Positions 25,304 to 34,186 of a DNA stretch of 50,595 nt are shown piece after piece. Numbering within the stretch: position 1 is the first letter of the stretch; the number at the start of each line of letters is the position of its first letter. This DNA comes from Lachnospiraceae bacterium (lineage in GTDB: Bacteria; Bacillota; Clostridia; Lachnospirales; Lachnospiraceae). The notes under the pieces were generated by a model. It had not been told where the DNA came from. It did no database searches and worked only from the letters and a program-made list of their open reading frames with translations. The stretch lies in contig JAKSRS010000013.1 of the NCBI GenBank assembly GCA_024403515.1, forward strand, positions 1 to 50,595, in the 5' to 3' direction. A program made the position numbers and the translations under genes.

Positions 25304-26236
25304 CTACTTTATTCCACATTTTTCCAGTATTGAAACAAATTTCTCAAGTCCTGCCTTGTCGTGTTCGCTGAACCTGTTAAGGTATGGACTATCGATGTCC
25401 AAGACTCCGTAGATTTTGCCGTCCTTATGAATCGGAACGACTATTTCGGAGTTAGATGCGCTGTCACATGCAATGTGACCGGGGAACTTATGAACATCTG
25501 CCACAAGTTGTGTTTCATCTTTGGCTACTGCTGTTCCACATACACCTTTTCCTACCGGAATTTCCATGCAGGCAACTTTTCCCTGAAAAGGTCCAAGGAT
25601 AAGTTTTCCATCTTCCATAAGATAAAAACCTGCCCAGTTAAGTCTGTCGAGCGAATCATAGATTAAGGCCGATGCGTTTGAAAGATTAGAAATTGTGTAC
25701 TTATTATCCTCAACAAGCGCCTGAAGCTGTGCGTTAACAAGCTCGTAATCAATCTTTCGGCCCGACTCAATGAGTTCTTTTTCAAATGCTTCAGGATTCT
25801 TAAGATGATAATCCTGATGATACTCCTCGGCATCATAAAATGCCTTAAACGGTTCAACTGCAATACATACTTCCATAGATGAGATTGCCTTTAAGTCGGC
25901 TATCTGTCTGTCGACCTCTTTCTTTTGCTCATCATCTGTGTAGTAAATTGCTAGCGTGTAAGAAAATCCCTTGTCGATGAACTGACCTTCTGCATCATAC
26001 GGATCAACGCTTGAAAGGTAAATCTCGAGAAGTCTTGAATAATCAGCCTTAGTTTCATCATATTCAATCTTAATTGTCTCGCGATGTCCTGTCTTTTGAG
26101 CCTTAACATCTGCATAGGTAGGGTTTACTTCATCGCCACCGCAATATCCGCTAACTACTGAACTTACACCTTCAATAGCTTCAAATGTTGGTGTTATGCA
26201 CCAAAAACATCCCCCCGCAAAATATGCTGTTTTCAT
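25304..26236 (-). CDS. msrA: Fused MsrA / GAF-type free methionine-R-sulfoxide reductase
   Basis: 310 aa from the ATG at 26236, which has AGAGG 7 nt upstream. Residues 1 to about 155 are MsrA, which reduces methionine-S-sulfoxide, with the catalytic block AGGCFWC, GYCGGDEVNPTYADV and TGHRETIKIEYD, and EEYHQDYHLKNP near the domain end. Residues about 160-310 are a GAF-fold fRMsr that reduces free methionine-R-sulfoxide; its three cysteines are seen in KVACMEIPVG, GVCGTAV and HIACDSASNS. One chain therefore handles both stereoisomers, one of them only as free amino acid. No MsrB domain is present. It is encoded 24 nt after the MATE gene and ends at a strong terminator, so it is probably the last gene of that run. 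Confidence 0.93.
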   Translation of the reverse strand: MKTAYFAGGCFWCITPTFEAIEGVSSVVSGYCGGDEVNPTYADVKAQKTGHRETIKIEYDETKADYSRLLEIYLSSVDPYDAEGQFIDKGFSYTLAIYYTDDEQKKEVDRQIADLKAISSMEVCIAVEPFKAFYDAEEYHQDYHLKNPEAFEKELIESGRKIDYELVNAQLQALVEDNKYTISNLSNASALIYDSLDRLNWAGFYLMEDGKLILGPFQGKVACMEIPVGKGVCGTAVAKDETQLVADVHKFPGHIACDSASNSEIVVPIHKDGKIYGVLDIDSPYLNRFSEHDKAGLEKFVSILEKCGIK

Positions 26237-26260
26237 AACCAAACCTCTTTTTATTTTATT

Positions 26261-27637
26261 TTACGCCAGTTCCTGTGCTTCTCGCGTAATATTCTTCATC
26301 CATCTGAACCTGAAATAGTGAATAAAAACAATGGGCATTTTGCCAAATTCGTCCATTGACATCACAAAGTAAACCCAGATGGGTGGAAGTTTCAAAACAT
26401 AAGCTGCGATAGCCATAGCAGGCACCGCAACGCCCCACATAAAGCAGGTATCAAGAATAAGTCCGTATCTGGAGTCGCCACCACCTCTAAAGCAACCGCA
26501 GATCAGACAGGTATTTATGCCCTCTCCAACCAGACGCCAGGTAGTCATTATAATCAAAACTCCAAGATAGTATATAGCCGTCTTTGAAAGCTTGTCTGCG
26601 TAAAAAGAAAGCATAAAAGGACGGATAATAAGCATGATAACGCAACCCACCATAGAAACTGCGAATGTAAGCCAGAGCATTCTTTTGGAATAAACTTTGG
26701 CAACCTCTAAATTGTCACGGCCAAGTTCCTGGCTGATAACGATTGTAGTAGCGTTAGCAAAGCCACGACAGGCAATTGCACCGATGTTAACAACCATCAC
26801 CGCCACCGCGTTGGCTGCAACCATATCGTCTCCGATGTGACCTAAAATAGCGGCAAAAGCTGAAGCTGCAAGTCCCCAGACAACATCGTTTCCCATTGAA
26901 GGGATAGAAATCTTTAAAAAGTCTTTCATCAAAATGCCTGCTTTACTAAACAGATATTTGATTCGAAACTTTATAGAGCTTCCGAATGTCGAATATGTAA
27001 TGCACATAATTGCTTCAACAATACGTGCCACAACTGTTCCAAGGGCTACACCTAAAACTCCAAGCTTTGGAGCCCCGAATAATCCGAATATGAAGGTCGC
27101 ATTTAAAAAGACATTCACAACAAGTGAAACCACATATGCCAAAGACGGAAGCACAACTTTTCCAACACTTCTGAGTCCACTTACATAAATCTGTGAAAAG
27201 CCCATGAAAATAAAGGAAAAAGAAAGTATCCTTAAATACTGAATTCCAAGTTCTATGGTTTCAGGACTGTTAGTAAATAAGGTCATGACCGCTCTCGGGA
27301 AAAAGAAGGATATCGCAAAGAAGATACATGATGCGATAATCACAAGTCTTGTCGCGAGACCTACTATACGCTCTACGGTGTTTTTATCGCCCTTTCCCCA
27401 GTACTGGGCACAAAGCACGGATGTGCCTGCAGAAAGACCATAAAAGAAACAGTAGAGTACAAATATGTACTGGTTTGCCAGCGATGAAGCTGACATAGCA
27501 TTCTGGCTTACGTAGCTAAGCATTACAGTATCTGCCGAGTTAACCAGAGTGCTTATAAGGTTTTGGACCATTATGGGTAGTGCCAGTTTGGTCGCAAATA
27601 TAATAAACTCTTTATTGTTTTTCATATCAATTTCCAT
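26261..27637 (-). CDS. MATE family efflux transporter
   Basis: 458 aa, twelve predicted membrane segments in two six-helix halves, the usual MATE size. It begins with the family pattern LALPIMVQNLISTLVNSADTV in split form: LALPIMVQNL, then VNSADTVMLS. Later come CAQYWGKGD and ISQELGRDNLE at equivalent loops of the two halves. MATE proteins export cationic compounds, or in some cases lipids or glycans, driven by H+ or Na+. The ATG at 27637 has AAAGGGACGAA upstream. It follows the DUF4956 gene by 70 nt without a clear terminator, so it may belong to the cyclase-CotH-VTC-DUF4956 operon, but a polysaccharide role is not shown. Confidence 0.93.
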   Translation of the reverse strand: MEIDMKNNKEFIIFATKLALPIMVQNLISTLVNSADTVMLSYVSQNAMSASSLANQYIFVLYCFFYGLSAGTSVLCAQYWGKGDKNTVERIVGLATRLVIIASCIFFAISFFFPRAVMTLFTNSPETIELGIQYLRILSFSFIFMGFSQIYVSGLRSVGKVVLPSLAYVVSLVVNVFLNATFIFGLFGAPKLGVLGVALGTVVARIVEAIMCITYSTFGSSIKFRIKYLFSKAGILMKDFLKISIPSMGNDVVWGLAASAFAAILGHIGDDMVAANAVAVMVVNIGAIACRGFANATTIVISQELGRDNLEVAKVYSKRMLWLTFAVSMVGCVIMLIIRPFMLSFYADKLSKTAIYYLGVLIIMTTWRLVGEGINTCLICGCFRGGGDSRYGLILDTCFMWGVAVPAMAIAAYVLKLPPIWVYFVMSMDEFGKMPIVFIHYFRFRWMKNITREAQELA

Positions 27638-27707
27638 TTCGTCCCTTTCTATCTGGCGGACCGGTTAAGTATCAAGATTCCACCATCAGATGAAAGAGTA
27701 TCATTGT

Positions 27708-28382
27708 TTAAGCTGTTATTTCTCCATCATGCTCCACAAGTGAAGCATTTAAAACGCAAGGAAGTTCGATAACCTTTTTAATCAGTTCACCCTGATCTTT
27801 GGCCTTTACTTCAATTGCCATGTTCAGACTGCTTTTTGAAGCGTTTCTTGCTCTGACTTTCATGTATACCGTTTCACTTGATACAAGCTCAACAATTTCT
27901 TTTTCATCAGAATAAGAATTGGCGTTTACGACTAAAAGAAGGCTTCCCTTGACAGTTGCCTTGGCTGAAAACAAAAGTATCACAACCGATATCACAAGTG
28001 ATGCGGCTACGGCTATCATGGCAAAACCTGCGCCGGCAATAATTCCGGCACTTATTGACCAGAACAAAAAGCCCAAATCCATAGGGTCCTTTATTGCTGT
28101 TCTGAATCGAACAATTGAAAGCGCACCAACCATACCTAAAGATACGACAACGTTGGACTGAATCGTTAAAATAATCGAAGCTGTAATTAGTGCTATAACT
28201 ATCAGTGATAAGTTGAAGTTTTTATTGTAAAAAGAATTCTTGTTTACAAGCTTATAAATAAGATAAATATATATAGCAAGTACCAATGTGCAGGCTAAAC
28301 AGATAAGCACGGTATTTAATGTAATATTGTTGGATGCATATCCCTGAAGAAAGCTCTTCTTAATTATATCTTTTATTCCCAT
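27708..28382 (-). CDS. DUF4956 membrane protein
   Basis: 224 aa, the third copy in the window. Four membrane segments (about 20-140) and a C-terminal cytoplasmic domain, with MVGALSIVRFRTAIKDPMD and FWSISAGIIAGAG. It is more diverged than the two copies in the synthase operon: it has IAGAG where they have ICCG, and a different N-terminal leader. It lies 12 nt after a VTC gene, the standard pairing, and downstream of a CotH gene. The function is unknown; complex formation with the VTC protein is inferred from the conserved neighbourhood. Confidence 0.88.
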   Translation of the reverse strand: MGIKDIIKKSFLQGYASNNITLNTVLICLACTLVLAIYIYLIYKLVNKNSFYNKNFNLSLIVIALITASIILTIQSNVVVSLGMVGALSIVRFRTAIKDPMDLGFLFWSISAGIIAGAGFAMIAVAASLVISVVILLFSAKATVKGSLLLVVNANSYSDEKEIVELVSSETVYMKVRARNASKSSLNMAIEVKAKDQGELIKKVIELPCVLNASLVEHDGEITA

Positions 28383-28394
28383 CGATGTTTCCTC

Positions 28395-29081
28395 CTAAAG
28401 GTGGTGCACACGGCACATATAATATTTCGAAAAAGCTGTCCATGACAGTGAGTCTATCGAAAGAACGTCTTTTATGTGGAGCGGTAAAACCTCATCCCAC
28501 TTAACCTCGAGAATGCTGCTTCCGGCTTCCATAACAGGTCTTTGCCTGTATTCACCGGTAAGAAAAGCTTTTACATCATCTGAAGATGTAATCATTCGAT
28601 CAAAGGTTACTCTTACGTTTCCAGCCGAATATACAAACGGAATTCTGTTATAAGTTACTATTGTCTTGGGAAGCAGCCTTCTTACCTGTAGTTCCAAAAG
28701 AAGTTTCTTCTTCATTTCGGAAGCGTCTGTAAAGTCGGTTATATATTCCCCGTTCATCAGTTTAGTACATTCTTCCTCACTTATCAAACAGGATTCCTTA
28801 AAAGTCATTCCTGATTTTTTACTCTTCTTTTCAAGCGAGATTCTTGAAGTATCTAAACCGTAATACCTGATCCTGAATTTGGATCTTGGGTCCGTTCCGT
28901 TTTGGTTCTCATAAAAACATGTATTATCTATGTCATCAAAATACAAGCTTCGGATAGTATATGTTCCATCCGCATCCACGTGACCGTCTTTGGCCATCAC
29001 ACCCATAGCCCTAATCTTTAGTATCTCTTCCTGGCAGGCATCGATAATGTACTTGTATTCATGTCTGTATCGGTTTGCCAT
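28395..29081 (-). CDS. VTC-domain (polyphosphate polymerase-like) protein
   Basis: 228 aa, a single VTC tunnel domain with a canonical N-terminus: RHEYKYIID, then FRIRYYG, SLEKKSKKSG, VTYNRIPFVY, RVTFDRM, ILEVKWDE and FSKYYMCR. All tunnel-lining basic residues and the Glu that binds metal appear to be kept, so nucleotide or polyphosphate binding is plausible. The start lies 1 nt after the stop of the large CotH gene, and a DUF4956 gene follows. It matches the VTC at 23166-23858 in length and motif order, so this is a second copy of the same module. Confidence 0.9.
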   Translation of the reverse strand: MANRYRHEYKYIIDACQEEILKIRAMGVMAKDGHVDADGTYTIRSLYFDDIDNTCFYENQNGTDPRSKFRIRYYGLDTSRISLEKKSKKSGMTFKESCLISEEECTKLMNGEYITDFTDASEMKKKLLLELQVRRLLPKTIVTYNRIPFVYSAGNVRVTFDRMITSSDDVKAFLTGEYRQRPVMEAGSSILEVKWDEVLPLHIKDVLSIDSLSWTAFSKYYMCRVHHL

Positions 29082-29082
29082 A

Positions 29083-31782
29083 TTACTTTCTTTTGAATAC
29101 AGCGTGTAAATCGCTGCCGCCCTCCTTCAAAGTTACTTCAATGCTCTCATCTTTTGATTTCACATCGCCCTCCCAGCCAACGAAAACATAACCGGGCATA
29201 GGTTTGGCAACAAGTGTCACAGGATAATCTGTATAGTACTCACCACTCCACGCGCCGTTTGTAAAGTCAGCACAGATGGTATTAATCTTAACCTGACCCA
29301 TTGAAGAATCATTTACAGATATATTTATCGTCTCTAAGCTTCCGGTAAGTTCAAACTCCTCAGCCATATATGGCACTATGTACTTGGGGCGTTCCCTAAA
29401 AAAGTCGTAATAATATGAAAGGGCCGGTTTACTCTTGTTACCACTTTGATAGTCAGGTGTATCCTCACCATATTCCTTTATAGCAGCCTCAACACTTTCC
29501 ATTGTAAATATGGAATTTCTCATATCCATAAAAGTATTGACGTATAGTTTCCTAAACTCCTCGCTATTTTTAAGTCCTGCATACAATGACTGTGTATTTA
29601 TCGCCATGCCCTGTGTATAACGTGGTACCAGGCTAAATGAATTTTTTTCAGCCTGTGAAGAAACTCCATACAAATCATAGTCGTTCCATTCCATTGCATC
29701 GAGATCGTAAAGGCACCATCTCCACTTCCCATCACCGTACTCAGAAGATCCGGCTTTTCTACTTCTCCACAAAACTGTGTTTTTGGTTTCTGTATAATCA
29801 AGGTCGTCGATGTAAGTTCTAAAGCACATCATATCGATATAGCTTTGAATGTCAGCGATTTTACAAAACTCCTCAAAAGAAGCTTCATCAGTCATATCAT
29901 GATTACTTGAAAACTTCTTGATTTCCTTGTAAAGACTTTTATCATCCTTCTCTCCATCAACCAGTTCACCAGCCTGGCAGACAATAACATCATCCTTAGC
30001 AAGGCCATAGTGCTCAGCAAAGTATCTTGCATCGTATTTTTCAGTCAGATTAGTATTGCAGTAAAACTCACCATTTACAAACAAAGCAACCCTTTGCATT
30101 CCCTGTAAAGAAAGGTCTCTTCCTCTCGCTAAAAGCTGACCGACTGAATTAATATATCCGCCTCGTGTTCCAAGCTTATGAGAGTTAATTCCTTCAAAAA
30201 GCTGAACATCAAAGACATTTGAGCCTGAATATTCCTTTCTTGCATAGAAACCAAAGGACTTAATCTTTTTATTTCGGCTTGAGCCTCCGGATACTCTAAG
30301 GCCCACGTTCTGTGAAAGAATTACATCATCTGCGATAACTTCAAGTGATGCAGGAATTTCATACTCTTTGCCTCTTTGTCTGAAGTTTGGAGTAGGTGCA
30401 TCATCCTCATCTTCACCATCGTTAAGCCACTCATCATAATCGCTTCCTGTCACATAAATTCCATCATCGCCAAAAAATTCCTCGGGATCGGCGACAATAG
30501 AGACAATCTTACCACCTTCATACTGAGGCTTATTGACAAAATATGTAGCAGTAACAACCGGACTTTCATTTCCAAGTCTGTCAACAGAAACCGCTCTGAC
30601 AATAAAAGCTTTGTCCACAGGCTCAGTTTCGAGTGTTTTGTCCGTATACCCTGTAACAGCATTTCCAATGTTTTTAATTACATTAGGATTGGCACTTGGG
30701 TCATAAACGTGAATCGCTTCACAATAAAGAGTTGATTTATTACTAGGTTTACTTCCATCAAGTGTATAGTAAACTTCTGTGTCCGCAGAGGGTGCTTTAA
30801 TAGTCAGATTAAACTCTTCATCATAAAAACCTGCTTTATGCGAAAGAACGGGTGCTGAAATAATAATCGGCTTGGTATCGTTTTTACCATCACTCCAAAG
30901 TGGTTTTAAAACATCATCCAAAAACCCTGCATCGGCATCAGTTCTAATGTAAACAATTGTAGAATTCCAGCCATTGACATTTGCATATGCCTCCTTGGCT
31001 TCGGACATTTGTAAAGTCTCAACTTTGTCCAAAATAGTGCCTTTAGCGTCTGAAAGAATCAAAGTCTGTTCGCCTTTGGATTTAATCTTTAATTCGTTTC
31101 TATCTACTTCAAGGCGCTTGCTTTCTTTGGACTTAATTGTCTTAGGTTTTATGGCATACATCTTAAGCTCATCTTCGTTAGTTGAAAGATAAAGCGTTGA
31201 TAAAGTTATATCCAGGTTTGAAGTATTATAAAGTTCGACATACTGCTTCTTACTGTCAGGTTCACCCTCGAGATTTGCACCGGTGCAAACCACATTAATC
31301 TTTATTCCGGACGGTGCCAAAAAGCAGTTACTGAGTATAACGACAACAAAAAGTACCATAACCGAAAGACCGATTAGGATTTTTAATCCCGATTCCCTAC
31401 CCGGCCATACGACAATATACATGTTTTTAAAAATTTTAGAGAATACTAGTCGCATTAAATAGGCAATAATAAATACCAAAAAAGTGCAGGCAACCAGTGA
31501 ATATGCCCACATCTCAACTTCATCATATGTAAATTTCTTAAGATATACATTTTTTAAAGTATAAAGAACATTGAACCTTTTTAAGAAAACTCTTTGTATC
31601 AAAAGAAAGGCCACAGCATAAGCTGCAGTCATAACAGACACTAAAAGTGCTAAGAATTTATTTTTCTTTTGCCTGTCAGTTTTAAGCATGGAAGCTGTAA
31701 TAGTTAATACTCCAAGCCCCCAAGGTAGTATGTAACTTAAAAAAAACACTGCCAGACGTATAAGAGCAAATAGTCTGTCCAT
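29083..31782 (-). CDS. Large multidomain CotH protein with LTD and InlB-like domains
   Basis: 899 aa. Residues 1 to about 165 carry four membrane segments. A lamin-tail-like domain follows (about 170-270; QYVELYNTSNLDITLSTLYL in its first half). Next is a chitobiase-C-terminal-like beta domain (about 310-420; VYYTLDGSKPSNKSTLY). The CotH kinase-like domain (about 430-780) includes VGLRVSGGSSR, RTYIDDLDYTETKN and RWCLYDLDAMEWND. A C-terminal InlB B-repeat-like segment (about 820-899) contains GYVFVGWEGDVKS. All parts after the membrane segments should be extracellular. The layout suggests a kinase-like enzyme held at the cell surface by adhesion-type modules. It follows the diguanylate cyclase by 61 nt and precedes VTC and DUF4956. 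Confidence 0.88.
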   Translation of the reverse strand: MDRLFALIRLAVFFLSYILPWGLGVLTITASMLKTDRQKKNKFLALLVSVMTAAYAVAFLLIQRVFLKRFNVLYTLKNVYLKKFTYDEVEMWAYSLVACTFLVFIIAYLMRLVFSKIFKNMYIVVWPGRESGLKILIGLSVMVLFVVVILSNCFLAPSGIKINVVCTGANLEGEPDSKKQYVELYNTSNLDITLSTLYLSTNEDELKMYAIKPKTIKSKESKRLEVDRNELKIKSKGEQTLILSDAKGTILDKVETLQMSEAKEAYANVNGWNSTIVYIRTDADAGFLDDVLKPLWSDGKNDTKPIIISAPVLSHKAGFYDEEFNLTIKAPSADTEVYYTLDGSKPSNKSTLYCEAIHVYDPSANPNVIKNIGNAVTGYTDKTLETEPVDKAFIVRAVSVDRLGNESPVVTATYFVNKPQYEGGKIVSIVADPEEFFGDDGIYVTGSDYDEWLNDGEDEDDAPTPNFRQRGKEYEIPASLEVIADDVILSQNVGLRVSGGSSRNKKIKSFGFYARKEYSGSNVFDVQLFEGINSHKLGTRGGYINSVGQLLARGRDLSLQGMQRVALFVNGEFYCNTNLTEKYDARYFAEHYGLAKDDVIVCQAGELVDGEKDDKSLYKEIKKFSSNHDMTDEASFEEFCKIADIQSYIDMMCFRTYIDDLDYTETKNTVLWRSRKAGSSEYGDGKWRWCLYDLDAMEWNDYDLYGVSSQAEKNSFSLVPRYTQGMAINTQSLYAGLKNSEEFRKLYVNTFMDMRNSIFTMESVEAAIKEYGEDTPDYQSGNKSKPALSYYYDFFRERPKYIVPYMAEEFELTGSLETINISVNDSSMGQVKINTICADFTNGAWSGEYYTDYPVTLVAKPMPGYVFVGWEGDVKSKDESIEVTLKEGGSDLHAVFKRK

Positions 31783-31802
31783 TCAAATAATCCTCAATGC
31801 AA

Positions 31803-31828
31803 TACTCTGCCAGCTTAGTGGCAGAGTA
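31803..31828 (-). other. Hairpin between the cyclase and CotH genes
   Basis: A 10-bp perfect stem with a 6-nt loop (TACTCTGCCA/TGGCAGAGTA) lies in the 61-nt gap. It lacks a U-tract, so it is more likely a partial terminator, an mRNA processing site or a stability element that sets different expression of cyclase and CotH. Confidence 0.45.
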
Positions 31829-31843
31829 CAGTTGTATCTTTTA

Positions 31844-33985
31844 CTACCATGTCATACGACGGTCTTTACCGGTACGACGGTAGAATTCATTCTTATCTTT
31901 ATACATTGCAGCATCTGCAATCTTACATAATTCCTTGAAGTTTAATCCTGGATAATCTTCACCTCTTGCAACACCCTTGGAAATAGAAAGGTCATGTACA
32001 TCTCTTCCCTTCCAGCACTGGGTAAGTATTTCAAGTCTTGAAACGGAATCTTCAAGTTCCTTTCGGCTACAGTATGCAAGGACAACAAACTCGTCTCCTC
32101 CAACTCTGTAGACATCACCGTGATCTTCAAAGGATTTTCTGATACAGTCAGCCGCACCGATTAAAAGCTCGTCACCTGCATCGTGACCGACAGTATCATT
32201 GACAGTCTTCAAACCGTTCACATCAAGCATTACAACGGAGAATCCGCCATCGTAGGAAGTAATCCTGTTTCCGTCATTTTCATATGCTCTGCGGTTAAAC
32301 ATTCCGGTCAGTTCGTCTGTTAGTGATAACTGCATATTCTGCAAAAGTTCCGAAGAAGTCTCTCGATTTCTTCGAACCATGAGCCAGTAAATGAAGATAT
32401 TTATAAGCATTCCAATAGTGAAAATTCCCACACTCGGAATAATAGTTCTATATACATCAATCTTGGGTCTTATGGGTCCTGTTACAACAAGATACCAGTC
32501 AAGATTCTTTAAATAAACTGTTTCTCTGTAACTGCCACTTGTAATATCATGATAGACTTCGCTGTGTGTAACATCTATTAAATAGTCACATTCAAGATAT
32601 TCATTTTCTATCTTCCTGCCGTCAGATGCTATCTGTACGCTTCCATCGTGATCTATGATGTGGATTTGTATACCATACTTATCTTCGAAGTCTTTAATAA
32701 TCTTCTGAAGATATCGCATATCGATACCGACACCACAGACGCCCAAAAAGTCACCGTCTTTACCGGTTATTGCAGTATTTACAAAGACTGATAAATCCCA
32801 GTCATTGGCCTCATCTGTGTCAACGTCCAAGTCGTAGTGAGCGTTCTTTAACAAAAAATACTTGTACCAGATATCGTGGTCGTCGTTTTCAACGTCTATG
32901 TACTTACTGATGCCATCATATGTGTAATAGGCCTTGGTAGCATCGTTTACGGCAAATACCATTTGGTAACCAAATGCATTCTTTATAAGATCAAGGTAGC
33001 TTGCAACATCTTCCTTTATATCTTCGGCGGATGTTGTCTTAGAAAGTTCAAAAAGATCAATGAGTTCCTCGGTTCTTGCCATAGTCTCGGAAACGGTAAT
33101 GGGTCTTAAAACTTCCTGCTCAATCGTGTTTTGTATAAGCTGCGTCAGAATTTCACGCTCTTTGGTCTCATTTTCATTGGCAACATTTTCAAAAGAATAA
33201 ACGCAGGAAAGAATTGAAGCGCTCATGCTTATGAGCATAACGCTCGCAACCGAAATGAAAAGCGCCATATAGCGTGCTCGTCTTTTACGTCCACGACGCT
33301 GGTGCTCTTTAGCTTCACCGGAAGTATAGTAAGCAAAAAGAACAATAATAAGGCTAAGCGCCGCACCAAAGCTTGATATGGAAAAGCCAAAGAAAAACAT
33401 CTGCATGATTGCTGATGCAATTGGCGTTATTTCAAAAATCAAAATGGAAACAAAAATTCTTTTATCGATCAGCATGCGGTATTTCAAGGCAAAAGAAATA
33501 ACAACAAACATCGTTAAAATCAGGGCCGATGTGTAAACGTACCAGCCATGATTTCTAAAATAGTAATTATTCTCGTCAAACTTAAAAATCCACTTGGTCG
33601 GAAGATTTATAAACAGCATTCCTATTGCAATAATGTAAAGCACTCTTGAAATAGTTAAATAAATCCTGTTTGGTTCGGTGTTATCCTCTTCAACCATGTA
33701 GTAAGCCAGTTTAGCAGACATATATATAAGCGTTGCATTTGCGGCAAAGGTCGCATAGTTACAAACTCTTGAAAGGACAACAAAATGAAGGCTGGCGTTA
33801 CCCTGAAATACATAAGCGCCGGCCTCAGCCAGAAGAAGAAAGGCGCCAAGGCCAAACATCTTCTTGATTGTCCTGATTGTCTTGTTGACTTCGTCATTTG
33901 CAATAGTCATAACGGTAATGATGCAGATTAGTGCACCTATTACTTCAGCGAATGCCTGAGTCAATTCCATACTTGAAATATTCAT
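31844..33985 (-). CDS. Diguanylate cyclase with multi-TM and dCache-like sensor
   Basis: 713 aa. Residues 1 to about 225 hold seven or so membrane segments resembling those of the GGDEF-EAL protein at 2888-4846. Another membrane segment (about 235-260) leads into an extracellular dCache-like sensor (about 265-510, with GVCGVGIDMRYLQKII), closed by a membrane segment (about 525-545). The GGDEF domain follows (about 555-705), with the intact signature RVGGDEF (629-633) and LTDELTGMFNRRAYE at its start. The inhibitory RxxD site expected upstream reads DHGD, so product inhibition may be absent. The expected reaction is 2 GTP to c-di-GMP. It is the first gene of the run leading to CotH, VTC and DUF4956. 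Confidence 0.92.
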   Translation of the reverse strand: MNISSMELTQAFAEVIGALICIITVMTIANDEVNKTIRTIKKMFGLGAFLLLAEAGAYVFQGNASLHFVVLSRVCNYATFAANATLIYMSAKLAYYMVEEDNTEPNRIYLTISRVLYIIAIGMLFINLPTKWIFKFDENNYYFRNHGWYVYTSALILTMFVVISFALKYRMLIDKRIFVSILIFEITPIASAIMQMFFFGFSISSFGAALSLIIVLFAYYTSGEAKEHQRRGRKRRARYMALFISVASVMLISMSASILSCVYSFENVANENETKEREILTQLIQNTIEQEVLRPITVSETMARTEELIDLFELSKTTSAEDIKEDVASYLDLIKNAFGYQMVFAVNDATKAYYTYDGISKYIDVENDDHDIWYKYFLLKNAHYDLDVDTDEANDWDLSVFVNTAITGKDGDFLGVCGVGIDMRYLQKIIKDFEDKYGIQIHIIDHDGSVQIASDGRKIENEYLECDYLIDVTHSEVYHDITSGSYRETVYLKNLDWYLVVTGPIRPKIDVYRTIIPSVGIFTIGMLINIFIYWLMVRRNRETSSELLQNMQLSLTDELTGMFNRRAYENDGNRITSYDGGFSVVMLDVNGLKTVNDTVGHDAGDELLIGAADCIRKSFEDHGDVYRVGGDEFVVLAYCSRKELEDSVSRLEILTQCWKGRDVHDLSISKGVARGEDYPGLNFKELCKIADAAMYKDKNEFYRRTGKDRRMTW

Positions 33986-34186
33986 TAAAAACCCACTTTT
34001 CTCTTAAAAATCCCACCTCAACATTATATATACTTTTACCATTCTTTTCCCTTTAAATCAAGAAAACGAGTATGGTGCTGCCCCATAAAACACCTTAATA
34101 CCTCATACACTCTTTATGCCTGTCTGTATATCCCCAAGCATAGGTATCTTCGATAGTTATCAGTATGATTATTATCCCAAGTTAAT

